A stretch of DNA of 64,000 nucleotides from a bacterium (GTDB lineage Bacteria; Pseudomonadota; Alphaproteobacteria; Caulobacterales; Hyphomonadaceae): positions 248,001 through 312,000 of the forward strand of contig WGML01000002.1 in the NCBI GenBank assembly GCA_016125045.1, read 5' to 3'. Shown in pieces: positions 54,667-63,436 of this stretch (position 1 is its first letter; each line of letters opens with the position of its first letter). Position numbers and translations under genes: made by a program. Below the pieces are notes generated by a model. It did not search any database, was not told the origin of the DNA, and saw only the letters and a list, made by a program, of their open reading frames with translations.

Positions 54667-55335
54667 TCATTGCCGCGTGAGACGGCGGACGTCCGAAAAC
54701 GTGAAGATGCCCGCGCTGGTGGTGAGCGCGGGTTCGTCGAAGCCGAGATCGACGCCCGTGACGGTGGCCATGAGCGCGTGCGACGCCTGGATCGCCGTTC
54801 CGTCCGCGTCCTGGGCGACGACGCGGATGACATAGGCCCCGGGATCGGCGGTTCCGCCCCTCAGGGTTTCCCCGTTCCAGGTGAAATCATGGCTGCCGGC
54901 GGACGTCTCGCCTTCGGTTGAATAAACGACCCGGCCGTCGAGATTGGTGACGGTGACGATCGAGCCCGCGGCCGATCGCGGCAAGGTGTAGCGCCAGGTG
55001 ATCGGCTCGCCGGAGAATCCGGCTTCGGATCGTGCGATTTCGGCGCGCTGGCCTAGATAGCCCGAAAGCGACGCGCCGGAGTTCGAGCGGGTCACGTTGA
55101 TCAGGGTGGCGAGGGATTCGTTCGATTTGATCTGCTGCTCGACCCCTGAAAACTGGACGAGCTGGTCGGTGAACTGGGTTGAATCGAGCGGCGACAACGG
55201 ATCCTGGTTCTGGACCTGCGCCGTGAGCAGGGCGAGGAAGGTGTCGAAATTCTGTCCCAGCGTCGCGCGCGAGGTCGCCGCGGAGTTCGCGGCCCCTGCC
55301 TGGCTCGGTGGAACGAAGGAGATCAGGTCTGTCAT
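54667..55335 (-). CDS. flgD: Flagellar hook capping protein FlgD
   Basis: A 222-residue FlgD. N-terminal scaffold region with FDTFLALLTAQVQNQDPLSPLDSTQFTDQLVQFSGVEQQ (the family hallmark), then FlgD Ig-like and Tudor-like domains (ITWRYTLPRSAAGSIVTVTNLDGRVV, HDFTWNGETLRGGTADPGAYVI). It caps the growing hook so that FlgE subunits can add. It lies 12 bases after fliK. Confidence 0.95.
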   Translation of the reverse strand: MTDLISFVPPSQAGAANSAATSRATLGQNFDTFLALLTAQVQNQDPLSPLDSTQFTDQLVQFSGVEQQIKSNESLATLINVTRSNSGASLSGYLGQRAEIARSEAGFSGEPITWRYTLPRSAAGSIVTVTNLDGRVVYSTEGETSAGSHDFTWNGETLRGGTADPGAYVIRVVAQDADGTAIQASHALMATVTGVDLGFDEPALTTSAGIFTFSDVRRLTRQ

Positions 55336-55347
55336 GTCGGGTCCGCC

Positions 55348-56880
55348 TTAGGCGATGAGATTGAGACGGACAGGGCGCCAGGGAGCGCTCCAGCCAGAAT
55401 CGGGGAGAGAGGGAAGGGGCGCTTCGGCGTCGTCCGCCCGTCCGCTGCGGGCGACGCGCACCCATGGGCCGCCAGACGCGCCGTCGCGACTGTCCTCGCG
55501 GGCGCGCCGGTTGATGTCATCGCCCGGCTGATCGGATGCAAGTTCGAAGGCGAGGCCGTCCTCGGCGAGATCGATGCCGGCGTCGGACAGGGCGTTGCGC
55601 AGATCATCCGCGCCGCGGGCGAGGTCGGCGAGCGCGGCCGAGTCATGGGCGGAGAGGATCGCGTTGACACGCTGGTCTGAGCCGATCTCGATGCGGACGT
55701 CCACCCGCCCAAGCTGTGGCGGATCGAGGCGAACCTCGAAGCGCTGCGCGCGTCCATCGAAACGTTCGATGATGCGGGAGTGAACCTGAAAGGCGACGTC
55801 GCCCGCATGTTGCGGGGTTGCGGCCGCTGAGCCGGTTCCGGGGGCCGGGACCTGCGCCGCTCCGGCGGGTGTTCCGGTCGTGAAGGGCGGCGGCGCGACG
55901 CCCGGTGCGGCGCTGGGCGCCGTGGTCAGCGGTCCGGCGGACGACGACGCTTGCGCCGCAAGCGCCGTGGGCGAGGGCGTGGATGCGGCGGCGTTGGTCC
56001 CCGCGCCGGCCTGGGGTGCGTCCCCGCCCGCGGCGGATGAACGGGACGTCGTCGTGGAGGCGGATGCGGGCGAGGGTTTCGCGTCGGATGATGACGCCTT
56101 GGCCGGACCCGCCGTCGCTGGGGCGTTCGGTGAACCCGCGGTTTTCGCCGTTGCATCGGTAACTGGAGCGCCGGCTTTCGTGCGCTCGCGGGAGTTTGTC
56201 GGCGTCGAGGGCGGCTGAGCGGCCGCTGCGGCGACTTCGGTGGCGGGCCCGGCGGCGCCGGATGATGCAAGCAGGGCCTTGAGGGCGTCGGATCCGGGCG
56301 CAGCTTGACCGGCCGCAGCTTGAGCGGCCGCGCCCGTGACGCTGGCGTCCACTCCGGGAGCCGGTTGGGGTGCGGTCGAAGCTGACGCGGGGGCCGCGTT
56401 GGTCGTGGGGGTCGTCGACGCCGGCGCGCCGGATGCGGCGGCGGGGGAGGCGTCCGAGGGGTCTGGTCCTGCCGCCGCGGTTCCTTGCGCTATGGATGAG
56501 GGTGTTCCGACGCCAGACGGGCGCTCAGCGGCGGTCGCCGGAGAAACGGTCTGTGGTCCGGGCGCGACCGGGCCCGGGGTCGCTGCGTCGTTTGACTTGG
56601 CCGCCTCGCGCTTGCCGCCGGGAGCTGCGGTGATCGGACTCGCGGCTTGATCCTGCTTGAGCGCGATGAGTTTCCGGCGGCGGATGCGCAACGCGGCGGC
56701 GTCGACGTCCGACGCAGCCACCTCGCGGCCGGTGACTTCGTTGAGCGCGGCGGCGAATGCGTCGTCGCGGGAGTCCGTTCCGGCCACGTCCACCCTGTCG
56801 CCCGCACGATTGGCGGGCGCGGTCGACCGGCCTGCGCCGGGCGGCTGGCTGGGGGCGAGGGGCGGGGCGATCTCCGACAT
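55348..56880 (-). CDS. fliK: Flagellar hook-length control protein FliK
   Basis: A 510-residue protein. The middle (about 60-390) is low-complexity, rich in Ala, Pro, Thr, Ser and Gly, as expected for a FliK ruler. The C-terminal Flg_hook domain is clear: RFEVRLDPPQLGRVDVRIEIGSDQRVNAILSAHDSAALADLARGADDLRNALSDAGIDLAEDGLAFEL in total. It measures hook length and switches export specificity. The start at 56880 is preceded by GAGAG. A sigma-54 promoter lies about 80 bases upstream. Promoter-proximal gene of the fliK-flgD-flgE unit. Confidence 0.88.
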   Translation of the reverse strand: MSEIAPPLAPSQPPGAGRSTAPANRAGDRVDVAGTDSRDDAFAAALNEVTGREVAASDVDAAALRIRRRKLIALKQDQAASPITAAPGGKREAAKSNDAATPGPVAPGPQTVSPATAAERPSGVGTPSSIAQGTAAAGPDPSDASPAAASGAPASTTPTTNAAPASASTAPQPAPGVDASVTGAAAQAAAGQAAPGSDALKALLASSGAAGPATEVAAAAAQPPSTPTNSRERTKAGAPVTDATAKTAGSPNAPATAGPAKASSSDAKPSPASASTTTSRSSAAGGDAPQAGAGTNAAASTPSPTALAAQASSSAGPLTTAPSAAPGVAPPPFTTGTPAGAAQVPAPGTGSAAATPQHAGDVAFQVHSRIIERFDGRAQRFEVRLDPPQLGRVDVRIEIGSDQRVNAILSAHDSAALADLARGADDLRNALSDAGIDLAEDGLAFELASDQPGDDINRRAREDSRDGASGGPWVRVARSGRADDAEAPLPSLPDSGWSAPWRPVRLNLIA

Positions 56881-56961
56881 CGGTCTCTCAGGGCGCGCGA
56901 CAAGAGGAAGGGTGTCGAGCCGCGCACCATGGCGCGTCCCGACGGGTCCGGTTGATCGGAG

Positions 56962-56977
56962 TGCAACCCGTGGGCCA
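56962..56977 (-). promoter_or_regulatory. Sigma-54 promoter of fliK-flgD-flgE
   Basis: On the minus strand TGGCCCACGGGTTGCA, with GG and GC exactly 10 bases apart, matches the -24/-12 consensus TGGCAC-N5-TTGCA well. Transcription would start near 56952, about 70 bases before the fliK ATG. Confidence 0.85.
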
Positions 56978-57041
56978 GTCATGGCGTGAAAAAAAGAGCA
57001 ACAAAAACAACGCAATATTGCGGTTTGACAAACGATTGATC

Positions 57042-57087
57042 CTTGCCGGTCGGCAAGCTTGACCGGGTTCAACCGGCAAAGCTTGCC
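57042..57087. promoter_or_regulatory. Palindromic element between two sigma-54 promoters, candidate FlbD enhancer
   Basis: Contains CTTGCCG-GT-CGGCAAG (57042-57057) and an outer inverted repeat GGCAAGCTT (57052-57060) with AAGCTTGCC (57079-57087); CGGCAA(A)GCTTG occurs twice. The centre lies about 110 bases from the fliK start point and about 135 from the flgK start point, as expected for NtrC-type enhancers such as the ftr sites bound by FlbD in Caulobacter. Confidence 0.65.
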
Positions 57088-57172
57088 CGATGACGGGTTG
57101 GCCGTTCTCGGCGTGGGCGTCCGTTCGGGCGTTCGTTCGGGCGATAGGGCGATCACCCGCAGTCCCGTTTGC

Positions 57173-57188
57173 TGGCCTGGTGCTTGCA
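57173..57188 (+). promoter_or_regulatory. Sigma-54 promoter of flgK-flgL
   Basis: TGGCCTGGTGCTTGCA, with GG and GC exactly 10 bases apart, matches the -24/-12 consensus. Transcription would start near 57199, giving a leader of about 200 bases before flgK, in which I see no other gene. Confidence 0.85.
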
Positions 57189-57400
57189 TGGTTAACAGCG
57201 CCAAGACTGAAGGTGTTCGCGCCGGGTCTGGGGTGGCGCAGAAGCGCACGCGAATTTTCGCGAATAGATTCAGAAGACTAAAACCCTGAGTGCAGCATCA
57301 TGCCGACCTGGATCCGGGTCGGCGGAATCTGCCGACCTCCCGCGCGTCGCGCCGTCAGCCCGGCAAGAACGATCCGGCGTCGGATCGATTGGAGGCGGAT

Positions 57401-59512
57401 GTGTCGATCAACACGATCATGGGAGTGGGCCTTTCGGCGCTGACGGCGAACCAGCGCGCCCTGCAGGCGACGTCCACGAACGTGTCGAACCTCAATACGG
57501 TCGGCTATTCCCGCCTCGACGTCACCTTCCAGTCAAAGAGCGCGGGCGGGCTTCACGGTGTCGACGTGGAGATCACGCGCGTCGCCAACGCCTTTCTCGC
57601 CGCGGCCGAGAAGCGCGCCGCCGCGGACGCCGCATCGGTCGGGGTGCGGGCCGACCTTCTCGATCGGGCGCAGGCGCTGCTTGGCGACCCGTCGAGCTCC
57701 GACACCGTGTTCGCCGCGCTCGATCCGGTGTTTCGCAGTTTCGGAGCGCTGTCGGTCGATCCATCCTCGACCTTGCGACGCAGCGAAGCGCTCGCCGGCG
57801 TCGACTCGCTGCTCAGCCAGATCAATGCGCTCTCCCGCGAGTTCAGCGCGCTGCGGGATGAAGCCCATGCCCGCGCCGGCGGGCTGATGTCCGAAGCCGG
57901 GTCGCTCATGTCCGGCATCGCGCAGCTGAACGCCTCGATCCAGCGCGCGACGGTCGCCGGGGTGAGCGCGTCGGAGGCGCAGACCGAACAGGCGCGACTG
58001 CTCGACCGGCTCGCGGAGATCGTCGACATCCGTGTCCAGCCCCGCGCGAATGGCGGCGTTGAGGTGAGAACCACCAACGGCCTGCTGCTGGTCGATCAGG
58101 ATGCGGCGTCATTCAGCTTCGGCTCCGGCGCTGCGGGCGAGATCTATCCGAGCGTTCAGGTGACCCAGCCGCGGTCGACAACACCGGTTCCGCTCGACCG
58201 CTACATTGCCGGGGGTGAGCTGCAGGGGGCGCTCAAGGCCCGCGATCGCGATCTCGTCGATCTGCAATTGTCGTTCGGTGAGTTCGCGGCCGGCGTCGCG
58301 GATTCACTCAACGCGGCCCACAATGCGGCGTCCGCCGTTCCGGCCCCGACATCGCTCACCGGTCGCAACACCGGTCTGATCGCGACCGACCGGCTCAATT
58401 TCAGCGGCTCGACCAATCTCGCGATCACGACCTCCAGCGGTGCGGTCGTGCGCAATCTGCGGATCGACTTCAACGCCGGGACAATCACCGACGAGGTCGG
58501 CGCGGTGACGGGGTTTGCAAACTCGGTCGGCGACCTCGAGACGGCGCTCGGCTCCGCGCTCGGCGCGGATGCGACGGTCGATTTTTCCGCGGGCCGGCTG
58601 TCGATTACGGCGAATGGCGCCGGGGCGGGCGTGGTGCTCACCGACGATCCGACGACGCCCGCGCGGCGCGCCGGGATGGGTTTCTCTCACTTCTTCGGGC
58701 TCAACGATCTTGTCCAGCGCAACGCTCCGGTGGTTTACGCGACGGGTCTCTCCGGCCTCGACCTGCACGGGTTCACCCCGGGCGAGCAGGTGACGTTCGC
58801 CGTTCGCAACGCCGACGGCGCGGTGATCAATCGCATCAACTTCACGGTCGGGACAGGCGCCACGATCAGTACGCTTCGGGCGGACATCGACGCCGCGCTC
58901 GCCGGTTACGGTCAGACAACCTTCGATGCGACCGGCCGCTTGGGCCTGCAGCCAACGAATGCGAACGCAGCGCGCATCGACATTATCTCCGACACCGCGC
59001 GCCGGGGCGACACGGGACTGTCGCTCGCGCAGGTGTTCGGTCTCGGCGAAGCGGTTCCATCGTCCCGCGGCGTCGGTCTCGCCCTGCGGTCGGATATGAT
59101 CCAGGACCCGCGCCGCCTGAGTCTCGCCCAGGCGGATCTCGCCGGAGTGGTCGCCGGCGCGACCGTTCTGTCGGTCGGGGATTCCCGCGGCGCGCTGAAG
59201 CTCGAAGCGTCCGGCAGCCAGGCGCGGGTGTTCGCAGCCGCGGGCGACCTGTCCGCGCAGTCGGCCTCGCTCGCCGACTATGGCGCGCGGATCGCCGGCC
59301 ATTTCGGAGGCCGGGCGGAATCGCTCGAGCGGGCGCGCACGGCGTCGCTCGCTGTCCAGACCGAGGTGAAGGAACGCCGCACGTCGGAGGAGGGGGTCAA
59401 TCTCGATGAGGAACTCATCAAGATGACGACCTACCAGCAGGCCTACGCCGCCTCGTCGCGGCTGATTCAGGCCGCAAGAGATCTTTACGATGTTCTGCTG
59501 AGAATGGTGTGA
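57401..59512 (+). CDS. flgK: Flagellar hook-associated protein FlgK
   Basis: A 703-residue HAP1. N-terminal motif NTIMGVGLSALTANQRALQATSTNVSNLNTVGYSR and C-terminal motif VNLDEELIKMTTYQQAYAASSRLIQAARDLYDVLLRMV are diagnostic; the long centre is variable. It begins with GTG at 57401, with GGAGG just upstream; the longer frame from 57290 has no family residues. It joins the hook to the filament together with FlgL. Transcribed from the sigma-54 promoter at 57173. flgL follows after 14 bases. Confidence 0.96.
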   Translation: MSINTIMGVGLSALTANQRALQATSTNVSNLNTVGYSRLDVTFQSKSAGGLHGVDVEITRVANAFLAAAEKRAAADAASVGVRADLLDRAQALLGDPSSSDTVFAALDPVFRSFGALSVDPSSTLRRSEALAGVDSLLSQINALSREFSALRDEAHARAGGLMSEAGSLMSGIAQLNASIQRATVAGVSASEAQTEQARLLDRLAEIVDIRVQPRANGGVEVRTTNGLLLVDQDAASFSFGSGAAGEIYPSVQVTQPRSTTPVPLDRYIAGGELQGALKARDRDLVDLQLSFGEFAAGVADSLNAAHNAASAVPAPTSLTGRNTGLIATDRLNFSGSTNLAITTSSGAVVRNLRIDFNAGTITDEVGAVTGFANSVGDLETALGSALGADATVDFSAGRLSITANGAGAGVVLTDDPTTPARRAGMGFSHFFGLNDLVQRNAPVVYATGLSGLDLHGFTPGEQVTFAVRNADGAVINRINFTVGTGATISTLRADIDAALAGYGQTTFDATGRLGLQPTNANAARIDIISDTARRGDTGLSLAQVFGLGEAVPSSRGVGLALRSDMIQDPRRLSLAQADLAGVVAGATVLSVGDSRGALKLEASGSQARVFAAAGDLSAQSASLADYGARIAGHFGGRAESLERARTASLAVQTEVKERRTSEEGVNLDEELIKMTTYQQAYAASSRLIQAARDLYDVLLRMV

Positions 59513-59526
59513 GGAGGCGATAGACC

Positions 59527-60450
59527 ATGGACCGCGTATCCTCAGTCATGATCCCGTCGGCCGCGCTGAACGATCTCGCGCGGGCGCAGCGCACGCTGGT
59601 CGAGACCGCGCGCCAGAGTTCAGCGCAGACCAAGGCGGACGACCTGAAAGGTTATGGCCGGGAGGCCCAGACCATCATTTCGGCCGGCCGGGTCGCGGGC
59701 CGGATCGAGGGGTTTATCAAATCGACGGAAGAACTCCGCACGCGGATGGAGCTTCAGGACGCGGCGCTCAGCCGGGCGTCCAGCGCCATCTCCAAACTGC
59801 GGGAGGATCTGTTCCAGAACATCGGACTGCAGAATGGCGACGGCGTCCCCGCCTCGATCGAGGAGGCGTTCGCCGTGGTCAAGGACTCGCTCAACATGAC
59901 GTTGAACGGCCGGTTCGTGTTCGGCGGGGTCGCGAACGACCAGGCGCCGGTCGCGACCGACACCCTGGCCGACCTGATCGCGACGCCGCTTGCAAACGCC
60001 GTGGTGCCGAGCCCCGGCCTTCAACAGGTGCGGATCGAGGAAAGCCGCATCGTCCCGGCGGGGCCGCTCGCGAGCGACATCGCCGACACCGTGCTCGGTC
60101 CGCTGAAGCGCCTCGCGGAAACGAACGCCGGACCGGACGGCCCGTTCGGCGGCCCGCTCACAACCGCCCAGCGCGCGGCCCTCGACGGGGAGCTCGGGGC
60201 GCTCGAGGCCGCGTTCAACACCTTCGTGCTGGCGCAATCCCAGAACGGACGCTCGCTCAAGAGCGTCGAGGAAGCCGGCGCGCGTCAGCAGCAGCAGCTC
60301 GACGCGCTCAACGCCGCGGTTGGCGACATCACCAATGTCGATCTCGCCGAGGTCGCGGTGCGGCTCAATCAGGCGCAGTTCGCCTATGAGGCGTCGGCGA
60401 GCATCTTCAACACGCTCCGGTCATTGTCGCTCCTGAACGTCCTGCGGTAG
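59527..60450 (+). CDS. flgL: Flagellar hook-associated protein FlgL (flagellin-like)
   Basis: A 307-residue flagellin-like junction protein. N-terminal helix (SSVMIPSAALNDLARAQRTLVETARQSS), FVFGGV central motif and C-terminal helices (ITNVDLAEVAVRLNQAQFAYEASASIFNTLRSLSLLNVLR) match the flagellin N/C pattern of FlgL. GAGGAGG precedes the ATG, 14 bases after flgK. No true flagellin gene is in the window. Confidence 0.9.
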   Translation: MDRVSSVMIPSAALNDLARAQRTLVETARQSSAQTKADDLKGYGREAQTIISAGRVAGRIEGFIKSTEELRTRMELQDAALSRASSAISKLREDLFQNIGLQNGDGVPASIEEAFAVVKDSLNMTLNGRFVFGGVANDQAPVATDTLADLIATPLANAVVPSPGLQQVRIEESRIVPAGPLASDIADTVLGPLKRLAETNAGPDGPFGGPLTTAQRAALDGELGALEAAFNTFVLAQSQNGRSLKSVEEAGARQQQQLDALNAAVGDITNVDLAEVAVRLNQAQFAYEASASIFNTLRSLSLLNVLR

Positions 60451-60499
60451 ACGGTGTTGTCCATCGCCGATCCACGAGACGCGTCTGAAGGGCTGTGCG

Positions 60500-60679
60500 A
60501 TGACGGTGAACGTCCCTCCGCCTCCGAACAAACCCGAACCCTATGAGTGCTGCGAGCGGGGCTGCTGCCCCTGCATCTTCGATTATTACTGGGACGCGCT
60601 TGCGAGATGGGAGCAGGTTGTGATCGAATTGGGCCGCAGCCCCGATGATGTGCTGCGCGAGCTTGGCCGCACGCGCTGA
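60500..60679 (+). CDS. Small cysteine-rich Oxidored-like domain protein
   Basis: A 59-residue protein. A proline-rich start (VPPPPNKPEPYE) leads into CCERGCCPCIFDYYWDALARWEQ, the pattern of the Oxidored-like domain (PF09791: PPxKPxxCCGxGCxxCVxDxY), a short domain of unknown function with a cysteine cluster that may bind metal. GAAGGG lies 9 bases upstream of the ATG. It sits between flgL (49 bases) and the TIR-subtilase gene (94 bases), all rightward. Confidence 0.75.
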   Translation: MTVNVPPPPNKPEPYECCERGCCPCIFDYYWDALARWEQVVIELGRSPDDVLRELGRTR

Positions 60680-60773
60680 GAACCGGGCGGACCGCGCGTT
60701 CCCGATTGCGGGCGAGGCGCTGCGCGACTAGCCTCTCGGGCTCCGCTTCCGGTCACCGGGCTCTGAGGTCGCA

Positions 60774-62504
60774 ATGGCTGACGTCTTTCTGTCTTATCGC
60801 AACACGGATGAGCGGCGGAAGCTGATCGCCCGGTTCGCGACGATCCTGCGGACCCACGGGGTCAGCGTCTGGTGGGATTACGGGCTTGACGCCGGCGAGA
60901 GCTATCGCGAGCAGATCATGCGGGAGATGGGCCAGGCGAAACTCGTCATCCCGTTCTGGTGTGAGGAGAGCATCACATCGGAATGGGTGCGGATGGAGGC
61001 CGAGATGGGCAAGGACAAGCTCCTCCCGGCGCGCCTGCAAAGAGTGACGCCGCCGGCCCAGTTCGAGGCCATCCACGCGGCGCATCTCGAGACGTGGAAC
61101 GGGTCCATCCTCGATCCGGTGTTCGACGAGTTCCTGATGGACATCCTGCGGCGTCTCGGCCGGTCGGCGGACCTGCCAGCGGACACCCGCGCGGAGCTCG
61201 CGAGCCTGCCGGCGCTGACGCCGCTTGGTCCCCCGAAAGGGTCGGGCGCGGGTTCGGGAGCGGGGACAAGACGGAGCCCCGGCGCGCGCTCGGGCGGCAA
61301 GCGCGGCGTCGCGCTCCTCGCAGCGGGAGCGCTCGCGTTGGTGGCCGCGGCGGGGGCTGCGGGCGCCTGGATCGTGTTCGGAGGCGGATCTGCGACGCCG
61401 GTGCTGGCGGTCGACAATGGCGGCGGCCCCGCCGCGACGGACGTCCCCGAAGCAGAGCTGGCGGAGGCGCCGGGATGGGTCGAGCCGAATGATCCGCTGC
61501 TTCCCCAGCAATGGTATCTGGGCTCTGCCGACGGGGGAGGGGCGGGGATTCTCGACTATCGGCGCAGGACGGGCGCGACGGGCGAAGGCGTGGTGATCGC
61601 GAGCATCGATACGGGCGTCTATCTCGGTCATGCGGAACTGATGCGATCGGCGAGCATCCTGCCGGGCGCGGACTTCGTGTCCGACCCGATGATGGCCAAT
61701 GACGGCGACGGGCGGGACGACGATCCGTCCGACCCTGGCGACGGATGCGGACCTGCCGGGGGCGATCAGGGGGCGGATACACTTCATGGCACGCTCAACG
61801 CATCGCTGATCATCGCAAACACCAACAACGGCGTCGGAATCGCGGGCGTGGCCCCCGGCGCGAAATTCGTTCCGGTGCGCGCCGTCGGCAAGTGCGGCGG
61901 CCGTCTCTCCGACATCAACGATGCGATCCGGTGGGCGGCCGGTCTCCTGCCGCTCGTGGGCGAGTCCGGGGTTGAGCGGTTCAACGACCATCCGGCGGAG
62001 ATCATCCTCATCCCGCTGAGCCTGTTCCAGACCTGCCCGTCGAGCCTTCAGGAGGCCGTCACCGCGGTCACCGAGAGGGGAGCGATGGTGGTGGTTCCGG
62101 CCGGCAACCAGCGGGTGGATGTGTCGCTGGCCTCACCCGGCGGATGCAAGGGCGTGATCTCGGTGGCGGCCATCACCCGCTCGGGACGGATGCCCGACTA
62201 TTCGAACTGGGGTGCGGACCTGCTCGCGCCCGGCGGGAATCTCAAGGAGGATGTCGACGGCGACGGCCGTCCGGACGGGATTGTCGGCGCGAAGTATTCC
62301 AGCGGCTGTCTCGGCGCGGATGGCGCGCAGGCGGACGCGTGCGAGTACAGTTTCGAGCAGGGCACATCGATGGCGGCGTCGATCGCCGCGGGCGCGCTCG
62401 CGCTCCTGAAATCGCGCCACATGGGGGAGTCCGCCGCCGACCTCAGGACGCGGCTGCTGGCCGCGACCCGGCCGATGGGGGCGGTGACGTGTTCGGCCTC
62501 CTGA
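60774..62504 (+). CDS. TIR domain - membrane segment - subtilase (S8) fusion protein
   Basis: A 576-residue three-part protein. Residues 3-125 are a TIR domain (VFLSYRNTDERRKLIARF, VWWDYGLDAGESYREQI, SITSEWVRMEAEMG); Glu75 in SEWVRME is where NAD-cleaving TIR domains carry their catalytic Glu. Residues 150-177 are a flexible Gly/Pro/Arg linker. Residues 178-203 form one membrane segment; the Arg/Lys cluster before it predicts TIR inside and protease outside. Residues 236-576 are an S8 protease with Asp279 (SIDTG), His338 (LHGT), Asn445 (PAGN) and Ser532 (GTSMAA), all present. No signal peptide or inhibitor prodomain is seen. GAGG lies 6 bases before the ATG. A cell-envelope sensor or protease linked to a TIR effector is a reasonable guess. 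Confidence 0.88.
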   Translation: MADVFLSYRNTDERRKLIARFATILRTHGVSVWWDYGLDAGESYREQIMREMGQAKLVIPFWCEESITSEWVRMEAEMGKDKLLPARLQRVTPPAQFEAIHAAHLETWNGSILDPVFDEFLMDILRRLGRSADLPADTRAELASLPALTPLGPPKGSGAGSGAGTRRSPGARSGGKRGVALLAAGALALVAAAGAAGAWIVFGGGSATPVLAVDNGGGPAATDVPEAELAEAPGWVEPNDPLLPQQWYLGSADGGGAGILDYRRRTGATGEGVVIASIDTGVYLGHAELMRSASILPGADFVSDPMMANDGDGRDDDPSDPGDGCGPAGGDQGADTLHGTLNASLIIANTNNGVGIAGVAPGAKFVPVRAVGKCGGRLSDINDAIRWAAGLLPLVGESGVERFNDHPAEIILIPLSLFQTCPSSLQEAVTAVTERGAMVVVPAGNQRVDVSLASPGGCKGVISVAAITRSGRMPDYSNWGADLLAPGGNLKEDVDGDGRPDGIVGAKYSSGCLGADGAQADACEYSFEQGTSMAASIAAGALALLKSRHMGESAADLRTRLLAATRPMGAVTCSAS

Positions 62505-62629
62505 GAGGCGTTTCCGAGCGCTCCGAAAATCCCGGGGCTCGACAATCGGTGTCTGCGCTCCTGCGGCGCGGGCCAGCTCGATCTTGCGCTCGCGGACTGA
62601 GCGGACGGACTGAAACAGGGGAGGCGGAC

Positions 62630-63421
62630 ATGGCCACGGTGGCGAGATCGATCATCGCGTTCAACACGGCGACCGAGAGCGAGAACCGCATCCATGACGA
62701 CGCCACCGCGAGCCGCTTCGGCTTTGCGGGCGGGCTCGTGCCGGGCGTCGACGTGTTCGGCTACATGGCGCATGGACCGGCGAAGGCCTGGGGCGAGGAC
62801 TGGCTGAGATCGGGCCGCATGCAGGCGCGCTTCCTGAAGCCCGTCTATGACGGCCGCGAGGCCGTACTCGACGCCGTCGAGACAGCGCCCGGCGAGATGC
62901 GGCTGACCCTGTCGTCCGGCGGCGAGGTGTGCGGCGTCGGCCGAGCGATGCAGGGCGCGGGCGACGATCCCGTCATCATTCCGGGGCGCGGCGTGACCCT
63001 CCCTCCCGAGCGGCGGCCGAAAGCGTCGCCGGACTCCCTTCTCGTCGGCCAGCGGCTCGGCTTCCGCCCGGAGCCCTACACGACCGCGCTGGGGCTTCAG
63101 CACATCAATGACATCCGCGACGACCCGGCGCTGTTCGCCCATGGACGCATCGCGAACCCTGCCTACCTTCTGCGGCGGGCGAACCAGATCCTCGTCGAGG
63201 CGGTCGTGCTGGGGCCGTGGATCCATGTCGAGAGCGATATCCGCCTGCATGCGCTCGCCGTCGACGGCGACACGCTCGATGTGCGCGCCGAAGTCGCCCG
63301 CAATTTCGAGAGCAAGGGGCATCTGATCGTGGTGCTCGATGTCGCCATTCTGGTCGGCGACCGCCCGGTGATGAGCGGGGCCCACACCGCGATCTACGAA
63401 CCGCGGCAGGTGAGGGGATAG
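62630..63421 (+). CDS. MaoC/hot-dog-fold protein
   Basis: A 263-residue protein. The motif NRIHDDATASRFGFAGGLVPGVDVFGYM near the start is the MaoC/R-hydratase pattern; a second hot-dog half follows (INDIRDDPALFAHGRIANPAYLLRRANQI and HLIVVLDVAILVGDRPVMSGAHTAIY). It may be an enoyl-CoA hydratase or thioesterase-like enzyme. The ATG at 62630 is preceded by GGGGAGG; a longer frame from 62144 overlaps the TIR-subtilase gene and is rejected. It lies 125 bases past that gene; a functional link is not evident. Confidence 0.7.
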   Translation: MATVARSIIAFNTATESENRIHDDATASRFGFAGGLVPGVDVFGYMAHGPAKAWGEDWLRSGRMQARFLKPVYDGREAVLDAVETAPGEMRLTLSSGGEVCGVGRAMQGAGDDPVIIPGRGVTLPPERRPKASPDSLLVGQRLGFRPEPYTTALGLQHINDIRDDPALFAHGRIANPAYLLRRANQILVEAVVLGPWIHVESDIRLHALAVDGDTLDVRAEVARNFESKGHLIVVLDVAILVGDRPVMSGAHTAIYEPRQVRG

Positions 63422-63436
63422 CGGTTGGTTCCAGCC

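Noticed and set aside
62144-62629. Upstream extension of the hot-dog-fold gene
   Set aside because: It overlaps the end of the TIR-subtilase gene in another frame with biased composition; a strong ribosome site at 62630 fixes the start.
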